From JBFGCM01 sp041581135 (GTDB taxonomy: Bacteria; Actinomycetota; Acidimicrobiia; Spongiisociales; UBA5794), in assembly GCA_041581135.1 (NCBI GenBank), contig JBFGCM010000098.1:1-12882 (forward strand): a stretch of DNA of 12,882 nt. Direction: 5' to 3'. The notes below the pieces were generated by a model that did no database searches, was not told the DNA's origin, and was given only the letters and a program-made list of their open reading frames with translations. Position numbers and translations under genes: made by a program. Of this stretch, positions 1 to 7,369 are shown one piece after another. The first letter of the stretch is position 1, and each line of letters starts with the position of its first letter.

Positions 1-420
1 GGCCCGCCGAGGGCGAAGAAGCTGCTCGAGGGCGGCGAGCATCCCACCGTCGGGGCCGGGTCCACGATGTCGGTGGCGGTGGGCGGGGTCCAGGAGACGT
101 TGGCGCCTCCGGTGGTGTTGCCTTCCACCACCATGTTGGACGGCACCCCGCTCAGCACCGGTGGTGTGGTGTCGACCACGGTGACGTTGAACGACTGGCC
201 GGCGCTGTTGCCGGCGGCGTCGGTGGCGGTGCAGGTGACGGTGTGGGGGCCGCCGAGGGCAAAGAAGCTGCCGGAGTGCGGCGAGCATCCCACCGTCGGG
301 GCCGGGTCCACGTTGTCGGTAGCGGTGGGCGCCGCCCAGGAGACGTTGGCGCCTCCGGTGGTGTTGCCTTCCACCGTCATGTCGGTCGGCACGCCGCTCA
401 GCACCGGTGGTGTGGTGTCG
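1..420 (-). repeat. Tandem 246-bp HYR-coding repeat, about 1.7 copies visible
   Basis: The DNA coding for the two HYR modules repeats with a period of 246 bp (82 codons). Bases 32-66 are identical to 278-312 (35 in a row) and bases 90-129 are identical to 336-375 (40 in a row). The differences cluster between these blocks. Such close DNA identity suggests recent duplication or gene conversion. The array continues past the left edge. Confidence 0.85.
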
Positions 421-1010
421 GCCGGGGTGCAGTCTTCCACCGTCGCGGTCACGCTCAGCGTTGCGTCACGTGTGATGGTGACAGCCGACGCCTGGTTGTT
501 CGGTCCTGTCGCGCGGAACACGACATTGCCGCTCAACGCTCCGGCTGGAGCGCTGGCGGGAACCGTGAGTGTGGCCTTGGCAGTATCGGACGAGAGTGTG
601 TCGACGACGAGCGATGGCCAGTTCGATGGCAGCGCGACACTCGAAGCCCCCGCAGGGAGCTCATCGACCGCGACGGACAGCCATGCCGGAGCGCTGTAGA
701 CCGAGACGACCGGCGCCGAACCTCCCTTGAAGATGTTTGGATTGCCATTGGTTGTGCGCTTGATGTAGAAGACCGCGGTCCTGGCCGCAGATTCGCCCTC
801 GCACACGGTGCCGAAGCTGATCGATGTCTGCACGCCGGACGTCAACTCGTCCCCGTCGACCAAGAGCTCGTCCGCCCACGCCACGGCGCCGAGCACCAGG
901 ACGAACGCCAGCGCCATCGGCAGGACCACACCTGCCCGGCGAGAGAATGAGGGGCCGGCAACACGCCGGGCCCGGGTGAAGAAATGCACGCGACCTCCCT
1001 GATCGCTCAT
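1..1010 (-). CDS. Exported HYR-domain repeat protein (3' end cut by window edge)
   Basis: The minus-strand frame stays open from an ATG at 1010 to the window edge, giving at least 336 residues. The N-terminus is a long basic leader followed by a hydrophobic core (about residues 27-46) ending AVAWA, a likely signal peptidase I site before DE. Residues about 47-195 form an unassigned beta-rich region with few recognisable motifs. From about residue 197 there are two HYR modules (DTTPPVL, VEGNTTGGANVSW, then VTCTATDAAGNSAGQ), 82 residues apart. HYR modules are Ig-like folds found in extracellular adhesive or enzyme-associated proteins, so a surface or secreted role is inferred. More repeats probably lie beyond the edge. 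A GTG at 989 is an alternative start: a GGAGG sits 4 nt before it, whereas the ATG at 1010 has no clear Shine-Dalgarno. Confidence 0.85.
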   Translation of the reverse strand, partial: MSDQGGRVHFFTRARRVAGPSFSRRAGVVLPMALAFVLVLGAVAWADELLVDGDELTSGVQTSISFGTVCEGESAARTAVFYIKRTTNGNPNIFKGGSAPVVSVYSAPAWLSVAVDELPAGASSVALPSNWPSLVVDTLSSDTAKATLTVPASAPAGALSGNVVFRATGPNNQASAVTITRDATLSVTATVEDCTPADTTPPVLSGVPTDMTVEGNTTGGANVSWAAPTATDNVDPAPTVGCSPHSGSFFALGGPHTVTCTATDAAGNSAGQSFNVTVVDTTPPVLSGVPSNMVVEGNTTGGANVSWTPPTATDIVDPAPTVGCSPPSSSFFALGG

Positions 1011-1104
1011 CGGGTCCAGGCCGCCCGTGTCTTCCCATTTCCGTACCACCGAAGTGGCCGAGCGGATCATGGGCGATCCACGGCGCCGGGGAAATACCGC
1101 GGTG

Positions 1105-1139
1105 CCGGTAAACGCCCTACCGGATGCGGGGAATCCCGC
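1105..1139. promoter_or_regulatory. Two adjacent small inverted repeats between the LuxR gene and the HYR gene
   Basis: In the 195-bp gap downstream of the LuxR-type gene and upstream of the HYR gene there are two inverted repeats in tandem. One is CCGGTA-7 nt-TACCGG (1105-1123); the other is GCGGG-4 nt-CCCGC (1126-1139). Neither has a T-run typical of an intrinsic terminator. They could be an operator or a leader hairpin for the HYR gene. Function is inferred from position only. Confidence 0.3.
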
Positions 1140-1205
1140 CTACCCGAAACGAGTAGACGAGCTTCGATTCGGTCGGGGAGCCGCCGCGTAGGCGCAAAGA
1201 GATCT

Positions 1206-1778
1206 TCAGCCGTTGCGGGCCAACGAGAGCAGCGCCAGGTCGCGGCGGCTGCGCAGCCCGGTCTTGCGCAGGATGTTCTTGACGTGGGTGGCCGCCGTCG
1301 ACGGCGAGATGAAGAGGGCTTCGGCGATCTCCTGATCGGACGTCTTGCCCGAGGCGATGACGACGATGACCTCGTTCTCGCGGGGAGTGAGGCCGAGTTC
1401 TGCCAGCTCCGCGCGGGTCGGGATGCGCTCGGACACGGCACCGGCGATTCGCTCCGCCTGACGCAGCGGGCGGCCCAGACGGCGGACCATCACGAAGCCG
1501 GTGATTCCGAGGGAGGTGGCGACCAGTGACTGGACGAGGTGCCATTCGGAGAGCAGGAAGTCGCTGACGCGGCCGTCCAACCACTCGAGACGTACGCCGA
1601 CCAGCAGGAGCCGGGTGAGGGCTCCCAGCACGAAGGCACCGGCTACCGCCGCCAGCCCCCAGGCGAGGGGTCGGATCCGGGGCAACTCCTCGCGGAGGGC
1701 ATGACGAGCCGCCCAGATCGCCAGCGCGCTGTAGAGGAGCACGTTGACCGAAATGGCAATCAACAGAAACCACGCCAT
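1206..1778 (-). CDS. Membrane-anchored LuxR-type transcriptional regulator
   Basis: This is a 190-residue protein. The start is set at the ATG at 1778, preceded by a GGGGGA Shine-Dalgarno; the frame is open further upstream but that part looks non-coding. Three hydrophobic segments are seen at about residues 3-23, 39-62 and 84-98. The C-terminus (about 128-188) is a LuxR/GerE helix-turn-helix beginning LTPRENEV and containing SDQEIAEALFISPSTAATHV, the usual recognition-helix layout. There is no receiver domain with a phospho-acceptor Asp, so this is not a classical response regulator. It is likely a one-component sensor that responds to a membrane signal. It lies between two genes for exported proteins on the same strand and may regulate them; that is inference. 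Confidence 0.85.
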   Translation of the reverse strand: MAWFLLIAISVNVLLYSALAIWAARHALREELPRIRPLAWGLAAVAGAFVLGALTRLLLVGVRLEWLDGRVSDFLLSEWHLVQSLVATSLGITGFVMVRRLGRPLRQAERIAGAVSERIPTRAELAELGLTPRENEVIVVIASGKTSDQEIAEALFISPSTAATHVKNILRKTGLRSRRDLALLSLARNG

Positions 1779-1875
1779 GTCATCCCCCTGGACCGGCTCG
1801 CCAAACACTGGAAACCCCCTGTGGAGAGAGGGCCGGAAGACCGATCCAGGTGGATCGGCCTCCCGGCCTGTGCCG

Positions 1876-2361
1876 CTAGCGACCGGGCCGCTTGAGCCAG
1901 ATCGACCCTTCGGCAAAGCTGAAGAAGTCGACGGTCTCTCCGATGTGCTCGAACAGCACGGGGCTTCCGAAGTCCTCCTCGAACTGTGCTGCCAGTTCTG
2001 CGGTGATCACTTCGGACCCCTGTTCGAAAACGACATCGAAGGTGCACTCCTCCAGCTGCCTGGCGAGGCCCTTGCCCTGACCCTTCACGATCTGGAAGGT
2101 GTCCGCAGCGCTGAAGATCTCGGTTCCATCGATCTCGGCGACGACGGAGAACATGGCATTGATCGCATGGAACTGGACCACGGCGCCGGACTCGTCGAAT
2201 CCGACGATGCTCCCTTGGTTGTCGATGAAGTCGATCGTTTGCGATCCGCTTGGACATTCGACGTCCACTTCGAGCACGTCGGCGGGCAGAGCCATTGCCG
2301 GCAGGGCGGCACCAACGAGCAGAGCCATCGTGAAGCTCACGATGATCAGCCTCTTGACCAC
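1876..2361 (-). CDS. Secreted protein of unknown function
   Basis: This 161-residue product starts at the GTG at 2361, 4 nt after a strong AAGGAGG. A longer reading from 2397 has no signal-peptide logic. Residues 1-25 form a signal peptide (VVKRL, hydrophobic core, ending LPAMA). The mature part is acidic, with two cysteines (about C36 and C106) that could form a disulfide. It has alternating hydrophobic stretches suggesting a beta-rich fold, and ends in a basic WLKRPGR tail. I do not recognise a family. It is 97 bp upstream of the LuxR-type gene on the same strand and could share its transcript. Confidence 0.8.
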   Translation of the reverse strand: MVKRLIIVSFTMALLVGAALPAMALPADVLEVDVECPSGSQTIDFIDNQGSIVGFDESGAVVQFHAINAMFSVVAEIDGTEIFSAADTFQIVKGQGKGLARQLEECTFDVVFEQGSEVITAELAAQFEEDFGSPVLFEHIGETVDFFSFAEGSIWLKRPGR

Positions 2362-2693
2362 GCATCCTCCTTCTTGGTTGGAACCCCAACGTGGCATGCG
2401 CGAAAAGTACGCCTCAGTGCGTCGGATTGCTAGAGGGAATTTGCGGGCGCGGTCGGTGTCCGGGAGCGGCGTCGGATCCGGGGTGGGCGCGGGCGTCTGG
2501 CAGGCGCGGCCGTCACCGGTGAACAGGGCCGGCGGGCCTGCCTCGTGGCATCACAGAGCCGACCCGTTGCTCCGCGAGGTGCTCGGCGGCGCGCAGAATA
2601 CTGATTCCCGCTATCGCGCAGATACCACAAAAAAGGCGGGGTTTGCCGTGAGGCCGCGATGGGTATGTAGACGGTTCGCAACGAGGAGGAGAT
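2362..2693. other. Divergent intergenic region, 332 bp
   Basis: This stretch separates the secreted-protein gene (minus) from the AMIN-like lipoprotein gene (plus), so it should hold both promoters. I see no convincing gene in either direction. It contains a small inverted repeat, GTTGG-4 nt-CCAAC, at 2377-2390, in the leader of the minus-strand gene. It also has a relatively AT-rich patch at about 2596-2635 and two direct copies of GCGCAGA at 2591 and 2616. Confidence 0.6.
2643..2669 (+). promoter_or_regulatory. Possible sigma-70-type promoter for the lipoprotein gene
   Basis: TTGCCG (2643-2648) and TATGTA (2664-2669) are spaced by 15 nt, about 25 bp before the ATG at 2694. The match is partial and the spacing is short, so this is only a candidate. 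A clear ribosome binding site (GAGGAGG, 2683-2689) follows. Confidence 0.3.
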
Positions 2694-3347
2694 ATGAGGC
2701 TGCTCACTGCCGCGACGGCCGTCGTCCTCATGCTCACTGCGTGCGGCGACGGTGACGGTGGGGCTACGACCACCACGACTTCCGAACCATCCACCACGAC
2801 ATCGACGGTAGCTACGACCCCGTCGACGACCACGACCGCGCCGCCGATCGTGGGCGACGCCCAGGTGGACCCGTACGAGTCCGCGGAGTATCCGGGGACT
2901 GGGTCGCCGGGCTATTTGACCGAGGTGCGCACAGAGGCATACGACGAGTTCACCCGTATCGTCTTCGAATTCGACGCCGTAGTGCCTGAGTTCAAGCTCA
3001 GATACACCGAGGCGCCGGTCGTGGCGAGTCCTTCAGGAGAGCCTGTGGACATCGCCGGCGACCAGTTCCTGCTCATCTCTCTTGCCCCGGCGAGTGGCGT
3101 CGACCTGTCCGGCGATGAGCCGGTGAAGACTTACACCGGGCCGGACCGCTTCGGCATCGACGGCGCAGGCGTGCACGAGATGGTGAAGACGGAGGATTGG
3201 GAATCGCACATGACGTGGGCCGTCGGAATCGAGGAAGCAGTGCCGTTCAGCTTCACCACGTTGGAGCAGCCGGCTCGCGTGGTGGTCGACATCCACACCG
3301 TCGACATCGCTGCGCTCCACGTGGCTTCGGACCCCGGGGAGGTGTGA
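2694..3347 (+). CDS. Lipoprotein with AMIN-like domain
   Basis: This is a 217-residue protein. The ATG at 2694 follows a strong GAGGAGGA site. The N-terminus is a lipoprotein signal ending LTAC at residues 14-17, so Cys17 would be lipidated and the protein anchored to the outside of the membrane. Residues about 24-50 are a Thr/Ser/Pro-rich spacer, common in actinobacterial lipoproteins. The rest (about 55-205) resembles the AMIN-like domain of actinobacterial lipoproteins, with a TRIVFEFD strand, a YTGPDRFGIDG loop, and a final ARVVVDIHT strand. AMIN domains are linked to cell-envelope and peptidoglycan binding; the exact role here is unknown. It is followed within 3 bp by a membrane-protein gene, which suggests a two-gene operon. 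Confidence 0.85.
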   Translation: MRLLTAATAVVLMLTACGDGDGGATTTTTSEPSTTTSTVATTPSTTTTAPPIVGDAQVDPYESAEYPGTGSPGYLTEVRTEAYDEFTRIVFEFDAVVPEFKLRYTEAPVVASPSGEPVDIAGDQFLLISLAPASGVDLSGDEPVKTYTGPDRFGIDGAGVHEMVKTEDWESHMTWAVGIEEAVPFSFTTLEQPARVVVDIHTVDIAALHVASDPGEV

Positions 3348-3350
3348 GCA

Positions 3351-3692
3351 GTGGCGCGCACCGCGTGGCTGGTGATCGCCGGCGTCGTTGCCGGCGCCGT
3401 CGGGTACTACGCCGGCCTCTTCTTGCTCCTGGCGGTGACCGGTCTCGACGCAGCCGGCTGGGCTCCGGTGGCCCAGCTCGCCGGGGCCGGTACTGTCGGT
3501 GGGCTGGTGATCGGCCTGCTGTCGGAGGCCTCATCCCGATCGGCATGGGGTCTCTCGATCGGCGGCGCAGTGGTCGGCGCTCTGCTCGGTGCCGCCGTGG
3601 GAGAGCTTCGGGACGGCTTCGAGTGGGCCATCGTGGCCGGCGTCGGACTGGTGACCGCCATGGCAATGACCGCGCAGAGGCTGGCGCAGTGA
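3351..3692 (+). CDS. Small Gly/Ala-rich multi-pass membrane protein
   Basis: This is a 113-residue protein with a GTG start at 3351, just after a GGGGAGG that lies in the end of the lipoprotein gene, so the two are probably translated together. Almost the whole length is hydrophobic. Helices are likely at about residues 4-30, 41-60, 66-85 and 92-108, with small-residue (Gly/Ala) packing motifs. No catalytic motif or known family is recognised. Its tight coupling suggests a role with the AMIN-like lipoprotein at the envelope. Confidence 0.7.
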   Translation: MARTAWLVIAGVVAGAVGYYAGLFLLLAVTGLDAAGWAPVAQLAGAGTVGGLVIGLLSEASSRSAWGLSIGGAVVGALLGAAVGELRDGFEWAIVAGVGLVTAMAMTAQRLAQ

Positions 3693-3720
3693 TGTCGGGA
3701 CCGGTTGCGGAACGCGGCAG

Positions 3721-4824
3721 TCAGCCGTAGACGGCGACCGGGGCACCGAGGAACTCCAGGCGCGGTTCCACCCCGAGGCCGGGTGCGTCGGGAGCACGAG
3801 TGTGACCGCCGAGATTGCGGGCGCCCCCTTCGCAAGGATCCATCGTCAGCATCTCGTGGCACAGCCAGGTGCCGCGCCGGAACCGCGCCGGCGTCGCCTG
3901 CGCCAGCTGGACGGCGACGGTGTCGGCGAGAACACTGCCGGCAGTCGCCTCGATGTTCATGCGGATGCCGGTCTGCACGCAGAGGTCACGGATGCGTCTC
4001 GCCTTCGTGAGCCCACCGACCCGTTCGATCTTGAGCCCGATGGCCTCACACGCTCGGTCCGCCTGGGCGCGCACGACGTCGGCGTAGTCCACGATGATCT
4101 CGTCCAGGATGATCGGTTGGGACGTGGCGCGCCGCACCATCAGGCACTCGTCATAGGTCTCACACGGTTGCTCGAAGTAGGCGTCGATGTCCCGCGTCTG
4201 GTGCATCAGGCGTATCGCCTGGTCGGCCAGCATCGCCCGGTTGGCGTCGAAGGTGACCGAGTCCCCTGGGGGCAGCGCAGCGGCGATGGCACGGATGCGG
4301 GCGACGTCTTCGTCCACATCGGAGCCGATCTTGGGGGAGTGGATGCGGTAGCCCTGCTCATGGCGTCGGAGGATGTCGGCGACCATCGCCTCGGGCGTGT
4401 CGGTGCCGATGGAGCTCTGGACGGCAATGGTCTCGCCGGTGTCGCCGCCCAGCAATTCGGATGCGGGCAGACCGGTCGCCTTGCCCAGGATGTCCCAGCA
4501 TGCCTGGTCGATGGGGGACTTGACGTACCCGTGGCCGGGCAGTGCCAGATCCATGGCGGTGTTGACGACGTCCGTGCGACGCGGATCGAGCCCGAGGACG
4601 GCCGGGGCCAGCTCCGCGATGCCGGCGCGGATACCCCCGGGAAAGGCCGGCAGGTAGGTGGAACCCCAGGGGCACCCCTCTCCCCAGCCGGCGAGTCCGC
4701 TGTCGGTCGCCACCCGCACGAAGGTGCTGTCGAGCCGCTCGAACAACAGCCGCCCGCCGGACAGGCGGTACGGATGGGTGAGCGGAAGCTCCAGGTGGTA
4801 GACCTCGATCCGGGTGATCTTCAT
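3721..4824 (-). CDS. Enolase-superfamily (MR/MLE) dehydratase, cis-3-hydroxy-L-proline dehydratase-like
   Basis: This is a 367-residue protein, the usual length for the mandelate racemase/muconate-lactonizing group. Its ends (MKITRI...LSGGRL and GAPVAVY) and many internal blocks match what I recall of the characterised cis-3-hydroxy-L-proline dehydratase. That enzyme converts cis-3-hydroxy-L-proline to delta-1-pyrroline-2-carboxylate. Expected catalytic residues are present: Lys165 (HSPKIG) and Lys265 (GLKIERVGG) as acid/base pair, and Asp193, Glu218 and Asp241 as Mg2+ ligands. The residue before Lys165 is Pro, where the recalled homologue has Val. The start is supported by a GAAGG 8 nt upstream. 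It is the last gene of the minus-strand cluster, 39 bp after the oxidoreductase gene. A related activity, such as a hydroxyproline-betaine epimerase, cannot be excluded, since this superfamily diverges in substrate easily. Confidence 0.88.
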   Translation of the reverse strand: MKITRIEVYHLELPLTHPYRLSGGRLLFERLDSTFVRVATDSGLAGWGEGCPWGSTYLPAFPGGIRAGIAELAPAVLGLDPRRTDVVNTAMDLALPGHGYVKSPIDQACWDILGKATGLPASELLGGDTGETIAVQSSIGTDTPEAMVADILRRHEQGYRIHSPKIGSDVDEDVARIRAIAAALPPGDSVTFDANRAMLADQAIRLMHQTRDIDAYFEQPCETYDECLMVRRATSQPIILDEIIVDYADVVRAQADRACEAIGLKIERVGGLTKARRIRDLCVQTGIRMNIEATAGSVLADTVAVQLAQATPARFRRGTWLCHEMLTMDPCEGGARNLGGHTRAPDAPGLGVEPRLEFLGAPVAVYG

Positions 4825-4863
4825 GACCGCAGCCTTCGGACTCGGCGATGTGCCGCCGCGAGG

Positions 4864-5772
4864 CTACCGGTCCGCCGCGCGACGAGCCCGCTCGGTGGTC
4901 ACCACCTCGCGCACCACTGGCGTGAGCTCGGCGAAGCGGTGCGTCTGTTCGATGGGATCGCCCTCGCTCCAGAGGATGAACGTGTCGACCCCGTGCTCCA
5001 AGGCGAGCATGCTGAGCTGGTCGATCCACTGATCCTGCGGCCCGTGCAGGAACCCCTCGCTCGGACCGTCGGTGATCGTTCCATTCACGTTGGCCAGGCG
5101 TCGGATCGATGCCGGGTCCCGACCGGCACCGGAGGCTGCAGCGTCGATGGCCTCGTGCCGAGGGCCGAGCTCTTCGATCGGCATGCGCGGTATCGACGGC
5201 AGCCATCCGTCGGCCTTGCGGCCGAGTAGGTCGAGTGCCCGCGGGCCGAAGACGCCGAGCCAGATCTCGATGTCGTGGGCGGGTCGGGGCCCCGGTTTGG
5301 CGCCGTCGAGTGAGTAGTGGGTGCCGTCGTAGCGGACCGATGTCTGCTCGCTCCACAGCAGTCGACAGATGTCGATGGCCTCCTCCAAAGCGGTGATGGC
5401 CTCTCCCGGGGTCCGTCGGGGTCCGCCGAACGCCTCGATGGCTTCCCAAAACGACCCGGCGCCGAGCCCCAGCTCGAAGCGCCCACCGCTGGCTAGGTCG
5501 ATGGTGGCGGCCGTTTTCGCCAGGATGGCGGGGGGACGAAGTGGCAGGCCGGCGACGTCCGTGGCGAATCGAACCCGCGTGGTGGTGGCTGCCAGCGCGG
5601 CGATCAGGCTCAGGGTGTCCATGTAGCGCCGCTGGTACGGGTGATCCTGGATGGCGACGAGGTCGAGCCCGGCTGTGTCGGCCAGGGCCACCAGGTGCCG
5701 AGTCTCATCCAGTCGGGAGGCCTCGGGCACGGGGAAGATCCCGAATTCGAGCGGCCGGCCGTAGTCGATCAT
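4864..5772 (-). CDS. LLM-class flavin/F420-dependent oxidoreductase (luciferase-like)
   Basis: This 302-residue protein shows the bacterial luciferase-like TIM-barrel pattern. It has a first strand FGIFPVPE, AIQDHPY at residues 40-46 with the conserved active-site His44, and a LASGGRFELGLGAG block at about 93-106 that binds the flavin phosphate. A middle segment IWLGVFGPRALDLLGRKADGWLPS is typical of the family. Members use reduced FMN or cofactor F420. In actinobacteria F420 is common, but the sequence alone does not decide between them. It starts 7 bp after the SRPBCC gene ends, which points to one transcript. The natural substrate is unknown; a redox step on the pathway intermediate of this cluster is inferred. 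Confidence 0.88.
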   Translation of the reverse strand: MIDYGRPLEFGIFPVPEASRLDETRHLVALADTAGLDLVAIQDHPYQRRYMDTLSLIAALAATTTRVRFATDVAGLPLRPPAILAKTAATIDLASGGRFELGLGAGSFWEAIEAFGGPRRTPGEAITALEEAIDICRLLWSEQTSVRYDGTHYSLDGAKPGPRPAHDIEIWLGVFGPRALDLLGRKADGWLPSIPRMPIEELGPRHEAIDAAASGAGRDPASIRRLANVNGTITDGPSEGFLHGPQDQWIDQLSMLALEHGVDTFILWSEGDPIEQTHRFAELTPVVREVVTTERARRAADR

Positions 5773-5779
5773 TCCGGCA

Positions 5780-6244
5780 TCAGATCGCGGCCACCCGGTC
5801 CCTGCCGCTCTCCATGATGTCCTTCAGCCTCCACAGGTCGGCGATGTTCTGGCGGATGAGCGACACTTCGAACAGAGGTCGGAGCAGCGCCATCAATCGA
5901 TTCTGGGTGCTGGGGTCGCCGCCGATGAAGAACCGGCACCCGTCCCCGTCCGGGTACCACTCCATGAAGGAGTCGATCCGCACCGGTCCCTGTGTGCCGA
6001 GGTAGGCGAAGTAGTGCGGTGGGTCCCACACGGTGACCTCGAGCTCGAACGCGAACCTGTAGCCGAGTGCCTTGGCGCTCACCCGGAATTTGCTGCCCAC
6101 CCCGGGCTCCCCGGGGGCGAGCCACTCGGCCCCCGACATGCGCGGCCGCCACTCCGGGGTACGGCCGATGTCCAGCACGTAGTCGAACACGTCTCGGGGC
6201 GACCTGGCGATGTAGATGCCGAGGTGGGGTGTGGGTGGGTGCAT
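5780..6244 (-). CDS. SRPBCC (START/Bet v1-like) family protein
   Basis: This is a 154-residue protein starting at an ATG preceded by AGAGGA. The sequence begins with a strand and the SPRDVFDYVLDIGRTPEWRP helix-turn typical of polyketide-cyclase/dehydrase-like SRPBCC proteins. It then has alternating strands (FRVSAKALGYRFAFELEV, YFAYLGTQGPVRIDSFMEW) and a long C-terminal helix. This fold forms a deep hydrophobic pocket that binds small ligands, and some members are enzymes. No specific activity can be assigned. Its position between two oxidoreductase genes suggests it binds or processes an intermediate of the same pathway. Confidence 0.82.
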   Translation of the reverse strand: MHPPTPHLGIYIARSPRDVFDYVLDIGRTPEWRPRMSGAEWLAPGEPGVGSKFRVSAKALGYRFAFELEVTVWDPPHYFAYLGTQGPVRIDSFMEWYPDGDGCRFFIGGDPSTQNRLMALLRPLFEVSLIRQNIADLWRLKDIMESGRDRVAAI

Positions 6245-6295
6245 GCGTCCTCTGCGCCAACCGTACGCGCTCGGCGGCGCCCCGTGCAGCCATCG

Positions 6296-7369
6296 TCAGC
6301 GGGTGATCTCCACTACCACCGCACCGACGTGATCCTTGGCGATGAACGCCTGTTGGGCGGCGTGGAACTCCTCCAGCGGATAGGTGGCGGCGACGACCGG
6401 TTGGATCTCGGCCCGTTCGATGTACCCGACGAGGTTGTCGAACACTTCGGCGGGGAGCACGGTGGCGCCGTGCAGGGTGAGGTCGTGGAGGTAGAGCGTG
6501 CGCAGGTCCAAGGGCACGATGGGGCCGGCGATCGCACCGGCCGTGGCGTAGTGGCCCCCTCGCTTGATCGTTTCCAGCAGCGGGGCGAACCAGTCGCCGC
6601 CGACGACGTCGGCGAACACGTCGACCGGTCCGCATGCGGCGAGGACGGCCTGGTCGAGTTCCGGGTGGGAGCGGTCGAGCACGATGTCGGCTCCCAGCTC
6701 TGCGACGGCCGGCAGCTTCGCTGTGGAGGTGATCGCCACCACGCTTGCTCCACGCCGCTTGCCGAGCTGCACCAGCCCGCTCCCGACGCCGCCCGAGGCG
6801 CCGGACACCAGCACCCACTGGCCGGCGGCGACGCCGGCGCGGTGCAGCATGTGTTCGGCCGTGGCGTAGGAGCAAGGGAAGCTGGCCAGCTCGACATCGG
6901 TGAACTCGGTGGTGATGGGTCGGGCATTGGCGGCCGGCACCTTCACGTACTCGGCGTAGCCACCGTCGACTTCGGAGCCCAGGTATCGGGCTCGGGTGAG
7001 GTCGCCTGCGGGGTCTCGAAACCACGCGTCCACGATGACCCGCCGGCCCACCAGGTCGGCGTCGACGCCGTCGCCGAGCGCAACGATGCGGCCGGCCGGG
7101 TCGGCACCCTGGATGCGGGGAAACGTGAGTCCGCCTCCCCAGGAACCGTCGGTGTCCGCCACGTCGTCACCGGTGGCGCCGGTGACCGCCTTGGAGTACC
7201 AGCCGGTGCGGGTGTTGACGTCGGTGTTGTTCATGCCGCACGCCGCAACTTCGATGAGCACTTCGCCCGGCCCCGGATGCGGTACCGGGACGTCGGTGCG
7301 GTATTCGAGCTTGTCCATCCCGCCGTGGCCGGTGAGCACCACGGCGCGCATCGTGGCCGGCAGCGTCAC
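6296..7369 (-). CDS. Medium-chain dehydrogenase/reductase (zinc-type alcohol dehydrogenase family)
   Basis: This is a 357-residue protein. The chosen start is the GTG at 7369, whose GTGA overlaps the stop of the preceding gene by 4 bp; the ATG at 7351 is the alternative. The N-terminal GroES-like domain contains GEVLIEVAACGMNNTDV, with Cys44 at the usual catalytic-zinc position. The next ligand region reads RIQGADPAG instead of GHE, so the zinc site is not the classical one, and the four-Cys structural zinc loop is absent. A Rossmann domain follows with SGASGGVGSG at 189-198 for NAD(P)H. It is closer to quinone-oxidoreductase-type members than to classical alcohol dehydrogenases. It probably oxidises or reduces a pathway intermediate. 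Confidence 0.88.
   Translation of the reverse strand: MTLPATMRAVVLTGHGGMDKLEYRTDVPVPHPGPGEVLIEVAACGMNNTDVNTRTGWYSKAVTGATGDDVADTDGSWGGGLTFPRIQGADPAGRIVALGDGVDADLVGRRVIVDAWFRDPAGDLTRARYLGSEVDGGYAEYVKVPAANARPITTEFTDVELASFPCSYATAEHMLHRAGVAAGQWVLVSGASGGVGSGLVQLGKRRGASVVAITSTAKLPAVAELGADIVLDRSHPELDQAVLAACGPVDVFADVVGGDWFAPLLETIKRGGHYATAGAIAGPIVPLDLRTLYLHDLTLHGATVLPAEVFDNLVGYIERAEIQPVVAATYPLEEFHAAQQAFIAKDHVGAVVVEITR

Noticed and set aside
67..699. Plus-strand open frame of 210 codons with repeats
   Set aside because: The repeats are the reverse complement of the HYR modules, whose minus-strand translation is meaningful (signal peptide plus HYR).
3693..3720. Possible bidirectional terminator between the convergent membrane-protein and dehydratase genes
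   Set aside because: The 28-bp gap shows no stable hairpin with a T-run in either direction.
3802..5229. Long plus-strand open frame of 475 codons
   Set aside because: It is antisense to the enolase-superfamily and LLM genes, which have clear family motifs. The frame is open because GC-rich third positions remove stops on the opposite strand.
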